A stretch of DNA of 64,000 nt from Deinococcus fonticola (GTDB lineage: Bacteria; Deinococcota; Deinococci; Deinococcales; Deinococcaceae): positions 56,452 to 120,451 of the forward strand of contig NZ_SMMH01000010.1 in NCBI RefSeq assembly GCF_004634215.1, written 5' to 3'. This document shows, in pieces, positions 16,285 to 23,838 of this stretch. How positions within the stretch are numbered: position 1 is the first letter of the stretch; each line of letters starts with the position of its first letter. The position numbers and the translations under genes were made by a program. Below the pieces are notes generated by a model. It searched no databases, was not told where the DNA came from, and worked only from the letters and a program-made list of their open reading frames with translations.

Positions 16285-16995
16285 CTACTGTCCCGTGCGC
16301 AACTGTTTTGCTTCTTTCTTCCCGTCGTAGGCGTATTGTTCGGCCCACTGTGCAGCGGCCTCCATGTCGTATGCGACACGCCGGAAAGTCACGTTCCAGA
16401 CACCCTTCTCTCCTTCCAGCAGCGTCCAGCGGGCCAGGGGTGAACCGTCTTTCTGACGGCTGACCGCACCGCAGTTCACGACCGTCAGGTGGCCGAGTTG
16501 CCGCACGTGCTCCAGGTGAGAGTGGCCCACAATGACCACGCGGGCGTTTTCGGTGTTTCCCAGGCGTTTGTGCACCTGTTCGTCAGTGGCCCACTGCTTC
16601 CCTTCACGCAGCAGGTATTCCCACGGGTCACTGGGCGTGCCGTGCGCGGCGATGACCTCGCCGTGAGCAAGAGTGACGCTGGTGGGCAGACTCGCCACGT
16701 ATTCGCCGGCGCTGGCGGGCAACACGGCATGCAGCCACTCCAGCATCTCGCGTTTCTCCGTGTCGGGCGTCAGTTGCTCACCCAGGCGCTCGTCGGTGTT
16801 GCCACGAATCTCGTGAACGCCATGCTGAGCCTTGAGTTGCTGCTGCAGGTGCCACGCCCCCAGCGGGTCAGCGCCGCCGAAGAGTTGATCTCCCAGGTTG
16901 ACCCACACGTCCGGCTGCTGGGCTTCAATGTCCTGCACCACCGCTTTCAGCGCGAACTGGTTTCCATGAACATCCCCGAATACCGCTATCTTCAT
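16285..16995 (-). CDS. calcineurin-like metallophosphoesterase (YfcE-like)
   Basis: A 236-residue cytoplasmic phosphoesterase with the metallophosphatase motifs GDVHGN (residues 7-12), GDQLFGG, GNTDE and VIVGHSHLEHV, which bind two metal ions. It resembles the YfcE/YvnB-type predicted phosphodiesterases (DUF-type, single domain). Natural substrate unknown. Its start ATG overlaps the stop of a possible 52-codon ORF immediately upstream (ATGA at 16992-16995). There is no strong Shine-Dalgarno sequence, so coupling to that ORF would help explain its translation. Confidence 0.88.
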   Translation of the reverse strand: MKIAVFGDVHGNQFALKAVVQDIEAQQPDVWVNLGDQLFGGADPLGAWHLQQQLKAQHGVHEIRGNTDERLGEQLTPDTEKREMLEWLHAVLPASAGEYVASLPTSVTLAHGEVIAAHGTPSDPWEYLLREGKQWATDEQVHKRLGNTENARVVIVGHSHLEHVRQLGHLTVVNCGAVSRQKDGSPLARWTLLEGEKGVWNVTFRRVAYDMEAAAQWAEQYAYDGKKEAKQLRTGQ

Positions 16996-17150
16996 GCTTC
17001 AGTCTGCACCTGATTCTTCAATTTCCTGTCAAGTGGCGGCTTCACGCTTCGGCCACCGCCGTCAGAAACGCCTGCCAGCTGGGCCTGGTCGCTGGGTGTA
17101 TTCGCCAGAGATCCGTTCGGCGTGATGCGGTACAAAGGAGTTCTGCTCAT
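16992..17150 (-). CDS. possible 52-codon upstream ORF
   Basis: Small frame beginning at ATG 17150 behind AGAGG and ending with TGA that overlaps the start of the phosphoesterase gene by four bases. The peptide (MSRTPLYRITPNGSLANTPS and onward) is hydrophilic and not a family I know. The overlap with a downstream start is the main support. Confidence 0.25.
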   Translation of the reverse strand: MSRTPLYRITPNGSLANTPSDQAQLAGVSDGGGRSVKPPLDRKLKNQVQTEA

Positions 17151-17349
17151 CATCCTCTGCCCCGGTCGCGGGTGAAGTTGTCCAGCCGCACTCCCGGCGC
17201 TGCTGGTTGCGGTGGGTTCAGCAGGCTCTCCAGGAGACCCACGCGGCACAGCGCCAGGGGCATTGCTCGACCACGGTTGAGGGCTACAGACCCAACAACA
17301 GGAAAGCCCGCCCAACCCATCACTGGGGGGCGGGCATCCGGGATGAAAA
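16996..17349. other. intergenic region upstream of phosphoesterase gene
   Basis: Holds the possible small ORF at 16992-17150 and the glmS terminator at 17306-17335. Nothing else is supported. Confidence 0.4.
17306..17335 (-). terminator. terminator downstream of glmS
   Basis: GCCCGCCC (17306-17313) pairs with GGGCGGGC (17328-17335). On the minus strand it is followed by TTTCCTGTT. It lies 15 bases after the glmS stop. Confidence 0.75.
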
Positions 17350-19170
17350 TTACTCGACGGTCACCGATTTGGCCAGGTTGCGGGGTTTGTCCACGTCCTT
17401 GCCCAGAACCGTGGCGGTGTAGTAGGCGAGGAGCTGCATGGCGACCGCGTTCACCACCGGGCTGACCATCTCGTGGGCGCGGGGCACGTAAATCACGTCG
17501 TCGGCGTGCTGCGCGTTCTCGGTGTCGCCGTCCGACAGCACCAGGATGACCTTACCGCCGCGTGCCCGAACTTCCTGCACGTTGGAAATGGTTTTCTCCA
17601 GCAGGCGGCTCTCGGTGGCGACCACCACCACGGGCAGTTTCTCGTCGATCAGGGCAATCGGGCCGTGCTTCATTTCGCCTGCGGCGTAAGCCTCGGCGTG
17701 GATGTAACTGATTTCCTTCAGTTTCAGGGCGCCTTCAAAAGCGGTGGGGCTGTTCACGCCGCGCCCCAGGAACAGGTAATCGCGCGCCTGGGCGTACTTC
17801 TCGGCCACCTGCTTGATCTGCTGAACGCGCTCCGGTTGCAGGGCTTCCTCGACCAGGCGCGGCAACTCGCGGGCGGAGGACAGCAGTTCTGCCCCCTCCT
17901 GCCCGCTGAGGGTGCCGCGGGCGCGGCCCAGCCACAGGGCCAGCATCAGGAACGCGCTGACCATGCTGGTATACGCCTTGGTGCTGGCCACGCCGATTTC
18001 CGGCCCGGCGTGAATGTACAGGGTGTCGTCCAGCTCGCGGGTCATGGAGCTGCCCTTGGCGTTGATGACGCCCAGCGTCTTCGCACCGCCCTTCTTCGCC
18101 TCGCGCAGGGCTTCCAGCGTGTCGATGGTCTCGCCGGACTGACTGACGACTATAGCCAGGGTGTTCTCGCTGACCAGCGGATCGCGGTAACGGTACTCGC
18201 TGGCCACATCGACCTCAACGGGAATGCGGGCCAGTTGCTCGATCAGGTATTCACCGACCAGACCCGCGTAGAAGGCCGTGCCGCAGGCGATGATGCTGAT
18301 GCGTTTGAAGCTGGCCGGGTCGAGGTCGATGTCCAGATTCACCTCGCCTGTCTCATCGTGCAGGCGGCCAATCAGGGTGTTGGTGAGGGCCTGCGGCTGC
18401 TCGTAGATTTCCTTGAGCATGTACGTGTCGAAGCCGCCTTTTTCGGCAGACTCGGCGTCCCAGTCGATGGTTTCGATATCGCGCTTCAGCTCGTTGCCCT
18501 GCAGGTCGGTGACGCGGAAGCCGTCGTCATGCAGCACCACCATGTCGCCGTCGTGCAGGAACACCATCTGGCGAGTGTACGGCAGCAGCGCGGGCACGTC
18601 GGACGCCAGGAACATCTCGCCCTCGCCCACACCCATGACCAGCGGGGACACCGTGCGGGCGGCCACGATCTCACGGTGATCGACATGCGTCACCACGATT
18701 CCGTAAGCGCCGCGCACTTGCCCCAGTGCTGTGCGGACGGCTTCATACAGGTCACCTTTGTAGGCCTCCTCGATCAGGTGGGCCAGCACCTCGCTGTCTG
18801 TCTCCGACTTGAAGGCGTGCCCGCGCTGAAGCAGCCCTTCTTTCAGGTTCAGGTAGTTCTCGATGATGCCGTTGTGAACGATAACAATCCGGCCGTCCTC
18901 GGTCGCGTGCGGGTGTGAATTGGTGTCGTTCGGCAGGCCGTGCGTGGCCCAGCGAGTATGCCCGATGCCCAGCGTGCCGGGCAGCGGCTGGGCTTCCAGT
19001 TCACCGCTCAGGTTCGCCAGTTTCCCGGCCTTCTTGCGCACGTTGATGCAGGCGCCGTCCCCGATGGCCACACCCGCGCTGTCATAGCCCCGGTACTCCA
19101 GCTTCGAGAGACCGGAAATAAGAACGTCCTGCGCCTGCTTCGGGCCAATGTAACCAACGATTCCGCACAT
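17350..19170 (-). CDS. glmS: glutamine-fructose-6-phosphate aminotransferase (isomerizing)
   Basis: A 606-residue GlmS that makes glucosamine-6-phosphate from fructose-6-phosphate and glutamine, the first step to UDP-GlcNAc for the cell wall. Cys 2 of MCGIVGYIG is the glutaminase nucleophile after Met removal. RWATHG and the PSSR-like NDTNSHPH segment complete the glutamine site. Two SIS isomerase domains follow (IACGTAFYAGLVGEY, ASEYRYRDP, VSQSGETIDT, then LGRGVNSPTAFEGALKLKEISY). It ends in the typical DKPRNLAKSVTVE tail. AAGGAG precedes the ATG. I saw no glmS ribozyme in the short leader. Confidence 0.97.
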   Translation of the reverse strand: MCGIVGYIGPKQAQDVLISGLSKLEYRGYDSAGVAIGDGACINVRKKAGKLANLSGELEAQPLPGTLGIGHTRWATHGLPNDTNSHPHATEDGRIVIVHNGIIENYLNLKEGLLQRGHAFKSETDSEVLAHLIEEAYKGDLYEAVRTALGQVRGAYGIVVTHVDHREIVAARTVSPLVMGVGEGEMFLASDVPALLPYTRQMVFLHDGDMVVLHDDGFRVTDLQGNELKRDIETIDWDAESAEKGGFDTYMLKEIYEQPQALTNTLIGRLHDETGEVNLDIDLDPASFKRISIIACGTAFYAGLVGEYLIEQLARIPVEVDVASEYRYRDPLVSENTLAIVVSQSGETIDTLEALREAKKGGAKTLGVINAKGSSMTRELDDTLYIHAGPEIGVASTKAYTSMVSAFLMLALWLGRARGTLSGQEGAELLSSARELPRLVEEALQPERVQQIKQVAEKYAQARDYLFLGRGVNSPTAFEGALKLKEISYIHAEAYAAGEMKHGPIALIDEKLPVVVVATESRLLEKTISNVQEVRARGGKVILVLSDGDTENAQHADDVIYVPRAHEMVSPVVNAVAMQLLAYYTATVLGKDVDKPRNLAKSVTVE

Positions 19171-19537
19171 AATGCTCCTTCAGGACGCGAACGGCTGAGA
19201 GCTCATGGCTTCTGGCACAGACCAGGCCAGAAGTCAAGGCAAAGGCCAGAGAAAGGCCTGGGCCATCCGCATCCAGGTGTCCAGAGAAGTTGTGTGCATC
19301 GTACTCCGCTTTATATCCGTGTTGCCACGGGGGTTATGGCGGGGTTTCACGTCAATCGCTTGACGTCGGGTAGGCCCTGCATGCTGGCCTGGAAGCATCC
19401 GCAGAACGTCGCTCACTTCCACCTCGTATCCCCAACCTTCAAGGCTGGGGCCTTGCGCTGCCCTGTTTTGTGTGAACCGGACACCAACGGTTCGGGAAGG
19501 AAGATAGCATTAAAAGCCCCTCAGGTGAGTACGCTAC
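19171..19537. other. intergenic region upstream of glmS with two palindromes
   Basis: No gene supported. It contains a perfect inverted repeat ACGTCAA-TCGC-TTGACGT at 19349-19366, and a 21-base quasi-palindrome CCCCAACCTT / AAGGCTGGGG at 19430-19450 like the hairpins seen at IS200/IS605 ends. GAGTA-CGC-TACTC lies at 19525-19537. A TATAAA-like box near 19312 on the minus strand could belong to glmS. Confidence 0.4.
19430..19450. repeat. 21-base quasi-palindrome
   Basis: CCCCAACCTT, one central base, then AAGGCTGGGG, with a single mismatch. It resembles subterminal hairpins of IS200/IS605-type elements, but no transposase is nearby, so it may be a remnant or an unrelated hairpin. Confidence 0.35.
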
Positions 19538-20059
19538 TCAACCGTTAAGGGACTGGAGCCAGCGGGCCGCTTCCCCCGGGCTTTTCAGGCGCACCAGCCT
19601 CAGATGGGGAAACCCCGCCACAAGTTCCGGAATTTCACGCCGCCTTTTCCAGTGCGTGCGCCAGAACCAGCGCAGCGGCGCTTCCGGGTCGAGCAGGGCA
19701 CCCCGCCACGTTTCACGGTTCCCGTTCCAGAGTTCCTGCCGCGTGACCACGCGCCGCAAGGTGCGCCGCACAATGCGCGGGTACACCACCCACGCCGGGT
19801 AATCCAGCCACACCAGCGTCTGTGCCCGCGCCCAGCCGATGTCGCGGGCCTTGCTGTAATTGCCGTCCATCACCCACGACTCCTGCGCCGTGAACAGGCT
19901 GACCTGCGCACGAAACTGCGCCAGCGGGGCCACCTGCCAGTCCGGCTGATGGTTCCAGGCATCCTGCTCGCCGTGCGGCACACCCAGCCGGTGCGCCAGT
20001 GCCCGGGCAAAGGTTGTTTTCCCACTTCCCGTCGTGCCGATGACAATGACGCGCTGCAT
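19538..20059 (-). CDS. P-loop kinase, adenylate kinase/topology-modulation (FlaR)-like
   Basis: A 173-residue P-loop NTPase. MQRVIVIGTTGSGKTTFARALAHRLG is the Walker A segment, followed by HGEQDAWNHQPDW, VMDGNYSKARDIGWARAQTLVWLDYPAWVVYPRIVRRTLRR (lid and strand with the family's D-G-N-Y) and ELWNGNRETW. This is the layout of small proteins annotated as FlaR/topology modulation protein or adenylate-kinase-like. The substrate is unknown. The frame continues upstream to 20119; I take the ATG at 20059 because it begins right before the first strand and TTCACT lies seven bases upstream. Confidence 0.8.
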   Translation of the reverse strand: MQRVIVIGTTGSGKTTFARALAHRLGVPHGEQDAWNHQPDWQVAPLAQFRAQVSLFTAQESWVMDGNYSKARDIGWARAQTLVWLDYPAWVVYPRIVRRTLRRVVTRQELWNGNRETWRGALLDPEAPLRWFWRTHWKRRREIPELVAGFPHLRLVRLKSPGEAARWLQSLNG

Positions 20060-20391
20060 TCGCGCAAGTGAAGCACAAAGTGACACAAACAGGCATCGGC
20101 CAGAACGCCTACGGGCCATCTTGACAAGTCCAACCCGAAGAAGGGTTTCTCTTTTTTACTATCCCACCCAGCAAATTCACCGTTCAATCAGACCGAGGCC
20201 GTCGGGCGCGGAGCGCACGGGCCTGGGAAAAGCAACTGGACGATCAGCACACCCAGCCCTGCCGGATGAAAATCTCTCCCAGAGCCAATAAAAGCTCATT
20301 TTCCCGACTTGCCTGGTGCTAACGAAAGCTCCCCTGCCCTCTGAGTAGGGGGCGGGGGGGGTGGGCTACTTCACCCTTCATTCAGTACAAG
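20060..20391. other. intergenic region
   Basis: No gene supported. A G-run (GGGGGCGGGGGGGGTGGG, 20346-20363) lies downstream of the PLP enzyme gene and could form a quadruplex or help end transcription. Nothing else is evident. Confidence 0.4.
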
Positions 20392-21576
20392 TCAAATCTT
20401 TCCTAGCGCCTGCCTCACGTCCGCGATCAGGTCGGCGCTGTCCTCGATGCCCACGCTGAGGCGCACCAGTCCGGGCGTGATGCCCTGGCGCGCCAGGGTT
20501 TCCTCGCCGAGAAGCTGGTGGGTGGTGCTGGCGGGGTGGCTGGAGAGGCTTTCCACGTCGCCAAGGCTGACCGCCTGAGTGAACAGCTTCAGCGCGTTCA
20601 GGAAAGTGAAGGCGTTGTCCTGCGTGCCCAGGTCGAGGCTGACCAGCCCGCCGAATTTGCCGTTCATCTGGCGGGCGGCGAAGGTGTGGCCGGGGTGGTC
20701 GCTCAGGCCGGGGTAATACAGGTGCTTGACGGCAGGATGGCCTTGCAAGGCTTCGGCCAGGGCAGCGGCGTTCTGGCAGTGCTTCTCCATGCGCAGGGGC
20801 AGGGTTTTCACGCCGCGAATGAGCAGGTACGCCTCGAACGGCCCCAGGGCGGCGCCAATGTGCCGCAGGCCATGACCGCGCAGGGGTTCGGTGAGTTCGG
20901 CGCGGGTAGCGACCACGCCCGCGATAACGTCTCCGTGGCCGCTGAGGTACTTGGTGGCCGAGTGCATCACGATGTCCACGCCGTGCTCGGTGGGGCGCGT
21001 GAGGTAGGGGGTGGCGAAGGTGTTGTCGACCACCATCAGGGCACCGACGCTGTGGGCCAGCTCGCTGGCAGCTTGCAGGTCGATGATGCCCAGCGTGGGG
21101 TTCATGGGCGTTTCCAGCCACACGAGCTTTGTTCTTTCGCTCAGCAGACCGCGCAGTGCGTCCAGATCGTGCGCTTCGCGGATGGTCACGCCGAACTGCG
21201 TCATCACTTCGTTCAGCAGCCCCTCGGTACCGCCGTACAGCGGGCCGACGAAGGCCACTTCATCCCCACTTTTCAGGAAGGTCAGGGCGATGGCGCTGGC
21301 AGCCCCCATGCCACTGGCGAAGGCGACGGCATCCTCGGTGCCTTCCAGATTGGCGACTTTTTCCTCGAAGGCGCGGACGGTGGGGTTCAGGACGCGGGAA
21401 TAGAAGAAGCCGGGTTCCTCACCGGCAAAGAGCCGGGCGCCGCGCTGGGCGTCGAAGTAGCCGAAGGTGGAGGTGGCGTAGATGGGAACGGCGTGAGCCC
21501 CGGTCTGCGGGTCGACCCGGTGTCCGGCGTGAACGGCGCGGGTACCGAATTCAGCCTGCTGATTTTGAGTGGACAT
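20392..21576 (-). CDS. trans-sulfuration PLP enzyme (cystathionine gamma-synthase/lyase family)
   Basis: A 394-residue Cys/Met-metabolism PLP enzyme. The PLP-binding Lys is K209 in HSATKYLSGHGD. Other family features are FGTRAVHAG at the N-terminus, YSRVLNPTVRAFEEKVANLEG, FASGMGAASAI, and SVGIEDSADLIADVRQAL at the C-terminus. The active-site segment is GPLYGGT rather than GPLYGCT, which argues against methionine gamma-lyase and for cystathionine gamma-synthase, gamma/beta-lyase or O-acylhomoserine sulfhydrylase activity; the sequence alone does not separate these. The start at ATG 21576 has TAAACT five bases upstream (21587-21582), so it is probably leaderless. Confidence 0.9.
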   Translation of the reverse strand: MSTQNQQAEFGTRAVHAGHRVDPQTGAHAVPIYATSTFGYFDAQRGARLFAGEEPGFFYSRVLNPTVRAFEEKVANLEGTEDAVAFASGMGAASAIALTFLKSGDEVAFVGPLYGGTEGLLNEVMTQFGVTIREAHDLDALRGLLSERTKLVWLETPMNPTLGIIDLQAASELAHSVGALMVVDNTFATPYLTRPTEHGVDIVMHSATKYLSGHGDVIAGVVATRAELTEPLRGHGLRHIGAALGPFEAYLLIRGVKTLPLRMEKHCQNAAALAEALQGHPAVKHLYYPGLSDHPGHTFAARQMNGKFGGLVSLDLGTQDNAFTFLNALKLFTQAVSLGDVESLSSHPASTTHQLLGEETLARQGITPGLVRLSVGIEDSADLIADVRQALGKI

Positions 21577-21929
21577 GCCGCAGTTTAACGCCATAGGGCC
21601 GCCAGTGCGGCGTTTCCTGAGCACGGCTCCGCGACATCGGGCATGAACAGGCGCACGCAACGAACCGCCCCAGCAGAGCACCCCAGTGGGGCGGTGCCAG
21701 CAGCGACGCTCTGCGCGCGGACAGAAGGAACCAGGACTCCTGTCTCCCCTGGCGGCACCCCGGAGCATGACCGCAGCTCCGCTTCATCTCCAGAATTCGG
21801 GATGAGCAGCGCGGTAAGGGATGTTCAGTTTGCCGGGCGGATTTGTGGGCTAGGATGAGGCGAGGAGAAGCTTTTCACAGGGTGTCCTGCGGCATTCTTC
21901 TCTTTTTTCTTCTGGAGACCCCTGCTTTC
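21577..21929. other. intergenic region with a strong inverted repeat
   Basis: Between divergent genes. A 9-bp perfect inverted repeat, ACCGCCCCA (21664-21672) with TGGGGCGGT (21687-21695), can form a stable hairpin. I compared the segment with S-box and SAM-II consensus from memory and saw no match. No gene is supported. Confidence 0.4.
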
Positions 21930-22169
21930 ATGCCCACTTACCTTTACAAGAACCTGGAAACCGGCGAAATTTACGAACTCGTGCAGAGCATGCGCGACGA
22001 CCCTTACACCACCCACCCCGAGACGGGTGTGCCCGTCAAGCGTATTCTGGCGCGGCCCGCCATCGCTTTTAAAGGCGGTGGGTTTCATGCCAACGACTAC
22101 CGCCCACCCGAGTCAAAGGCCAGGGAGCCGAAAGCCAAGGAGCCGAAATCGGGGGGCGGCAGCGAGTGA
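21930..22169 (+). CDS. FmdB-like protein lacking zinc-ribbon cysteines
   Basis: A 79-residue protein that aligns by eye with FmdB-type regulatory zinc ribbons (MPTYEYRC..C..., then VQS..DDP....CP.CG..VKR, then FKG.GFYATDYR). Here MPTYLYKNLETGEIYELVQS, DDPYTTHPETGVPVKRIL and FKGGGFHANDYR keep everything except the cysteines: all four zinc positions are replaced. The C-terminus is Lys/Glu-rich (PPESKAREPKAKEPKSGGG). CTGGAG gives a ribosome site. It overlaps the following protease gene by GTGA, so the two are coupled. Function unknown. Confidence 0.8.
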   Translation: MPTYLYKNLETGEIYELVQSMRDDPYTTHPETGVPVKRILARPAIAFKGGGFHANDYRPPESKAREPKAKEPKSGGGSE

Positions 22170-23266
22170 ACGCCCTGCGCGTCCTGGGTCTCACGGCCCT
22201 GCTGCTGGGAACCGGGGCCGTGCTCTACGCGGCAGGTCGGGCCGACGCCCAGCCGGCGCTGGTCACGAACGACGAGGTGAACACCGTCCAGGTGAGCCAG
22301 GGGGCGCTGCCGGCGGTGGTGCGCATCGACAACCGCCTGCGTCAGGAGGTGCTGCAGCAGGGTGACGATCCGCTGGAAGTCGGCACCGGGTTTTTCATCA
22401 AGAAAGACCTGATCGTCACGAACTATCACGTGATCCGGGACGCCAGCTCGCTGACGGTCACGCTGTTCAACGGGCGGCGGGCCTCGGTGAAGGTCGAGGG
22501 AATCGATCCAGGCATCGACATCGCGCTGCTGCGCGTGTCCGGCGTGACCGCCCCGAAGACCCTGAGTTTCGGCAACAGTGCCCGGCTGATTCCAGGGCAG
22601 AAGATGATCGTGATCGGTACGCCGCTGCGCTTCCAGAACTTCATCAGCACCGGCGTCTACAGTGCGGCGGCCAGCCCACGTGACGTGCCGCGCAACGACG
22701 GGGTGGGCCAGGAGATCGGGCAGTACTTCATGACCACCGCCAGCATTCAGGGCGGCAACAGTGGCGGCCCCATCCTAGACTCGCGCGGGCTGGTGGTGGC
22801 GGTCGCGGACGCCAACGCGGCGGCCAGCATGCTCTCTGCGGCAGTGATCGGGGTGGCCATTCCGGGCGATATCGTCAGGCAGAGCGTGGACGACCTGATC
22901 AAGATCGGGGTGCCTCAACGCGGCACGCTGGGCGTCACGCTGCATGATCTGGACAACCTCGACCCGGCGCTGCGGCAACTGGCGGGCCTGAGCAGCAGCG
23001 AGGGTGCCCTGGTGTGGGACGTGCCCGCCGGGAGTGCGGGGGCGCGCGCGGGCCTGCGCGGCAGCCTGCGCAACAGCAAGGATCAGCTCCTCTCGCCACT
23101 AGGCGACGTGATCGTGGCCGTCGACAACCAGCGCGTGCAGAACTCCTTCGATGTGGCGCGGCTGGTCGCCACCCGGCGCCCCGGCGACACGGTGAACCTG
23201 AAGGTGTGGCGCAACAAGAAGGCTGTCAACGTGAAGGTCACGATTCTGAAACGCACCGTGAGGTGA
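22166..23266 (+). CDS. HtrA/DegP-type serine protease with PDZ domain
   Basis: A 366-residue envelope protease, start GTG at 22166 overlapping the FmdB-like stop. Residues 1-28 form a signal peptide or anchor (LRVLGLTALLLGTGAVLYAAG). The trypsin-like domain holds the triad His 88 (TNYHVI), Asp 118 (GIDIALL) and Ser 199 (QGGNSGGP). The PDZ-type domain follows from about residue 255 (RGTLGVTLHDLDNLDP ... VIVAVDNQRVQNSFDVARLV). HtrA proteins degrade misfolded exported proteins. Coupling with a cysteine-less FmdB-like protein is unusual. A strong terminator follows at 23293. Confidence 0.92.
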   Translation: MNALRVLGLTALLLGTGAVLYAAGRADAQPALVTNDEVNTVQVSQGALPAVVRIDNRLRQEVLQQGDDPLEVGTGFFIKKDLIVTNYHVIRDASSLTVTLFNGRRASVKVEGIDPGIDIALLRVSGVTAPKTLSFGNSARLIPGQKMIVIGTPLRFQNFISTGVYSAAASPRDVPRNDGVGQEIGQYFMTTASIQGGNSGGPILDSRGLVVAVADANAAASMLSAAVIGVAIPGDIVRQSVDDLIKIGVPQRGTLGVTLHDLDNLDPALRQLAGLSSSEGALVWDVPAGSAGARAGLRGSLRNSKDQLLSPLGDVIVAVDNQRVQNSFDVARLVATRRPGDTVNLKVWRNKKAVNVKVTILKRTVR

Positions 23267-23292
23267 AATTTACGCGTACTGCCTGCACCAGA

Positions 23293-23326
23293 AAAGGGAG
23301 ACCCGCTGAGCCAGTCTCCCCTTTTT
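23293..23326 (+). terminator. terminator after the HtrA-type gene
   Basis: AAAGGGAGAC (23293-23302) pairs with GTCTCCCCTTT (23314-23324), followed by T-run to 23326. It also flanks the convergent 96-residue gene. Confidence 0.85.
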
Positions 23327-23344
23327 GTGGTGCTCTGCGCCGGG

Positions 23345-23635
23345 TCAGATGACGCGGCGTTGCGTGATCTCGTTCGCGGCCCGCAGGCCAGCCAGCATGC
23401 TGCTCAGGCGCTGCATCTCGGCCCGGGTCAGGTGCAGGCCGTGGCGCATCAGCAGCGAGTGAATTTCATTTGGGGCACTGACCACGTCCTGAAAAATAGC
23501 GGGCGGCGCGAGCAAGCGGCGCAGCCAGCTTCCGCGAATAGGGGTGGCACGGTAATAAGTGACACGCCAGCCCTGGCGGCCCGCGTGAATGACGATGCGG
23601 TCTTGATTGGCACGGTGAAAGGTGTGTTCGTTCAT
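23345..23635 (-). CDS. hypothetical protein (96 aa)
   Basis: A 96-residue basic protein with no family I know. It has a strand-rich first half (DRIVIHAGRQGWRVTYYRATP) and a helical second half (APNEIHSLLMRHGLHLTRAEMQRLSSMLAGLRAANEITQRRV). The helix resembles a small dimerisation or DNA-contact module but no specific claim is justified. I chose the ATG at 23635 (MNEHTFHRANQDR); the longer frame to 23857 overlaps the promoter of the metal ATPase gene. It converges on the HtrA gene. Confidence 0.55.
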   Translation of the reverse strand: MNEHTFHRANQDRIVIHAGRQGWRVTYYRATPIRGSWLRRLLAPPAIFQDVVSAPNEIHSLLMRHGLHLTRAEMQRLSSMLAGLRAANEITQRRVI

Positions 23636-23704
23636 GAGGGGCACCTGTAGTCTGGTCAGAGGCTCGTAAGGGGACAGCCGCCAGGTTGAAATGTAATGGT
23701 CACA

Positions 23705-23714
23705 GTGTATACAC
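23705..23714. promoter_or_regulatory. 10-base perfect palindrome between divergent genes
   Basis: GTGTATACAC lies between the 96-residue gene (minus) and the metal ATPase (plus). It could be a regulator site; no regulator is assigned. Confidence 0.3.
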
Positions 23715-23814
23715 ACGCAGGCAGTTAGCGTTGTAAGAAACCTGATAGTACCCCCGGCGTGGGGGAGCCCCCTCCACTTTGGTAAAGATGACCACCATAA
23801 GGAACAACACCTGA

Positions 23815-23838
23815 GCAGATATTCAGATATACTGGGGT
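23815..23838 (+). promoter_or_regulatory. leaderless promoter and likely sensor site of the metal ATPase
   Basis: TATACT at 23828-23833 ends five bases before the ATG at 23839. The AGATATTCAGATATAC stretch (23817-23832) overlaps it and contains two direct copies of AGATAT, eight bases apart. The ArsR/SmtB-type sensor encoded downstream is the natural candidate to bind here. Confidence 0.5.

Noticed and set aside
17473..18918. 481-codon plus-strand frame opposite glmS
   Set aside because: Composition (His/Gln/Val-rich) is that of an antisense shadow of glmS, with no domain.
19171..19300. glmS ribozyme before glmS
   Set aside because: The leader is short and has none of the conserved core; Deinococcus is not known to use it.
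20346..20363. G-quadruplex as a regulatory element
   Set aside because: The G-run is downstream of a gene, its spacing is irregular, and no partner is evident, so no functional claim is justified.
21577..21929. SAM riboswitch before the trans-sulfuration gene
   Set aside because: The S-box and SAM-II consensus elements are not visible, and the gene seems leaderless.
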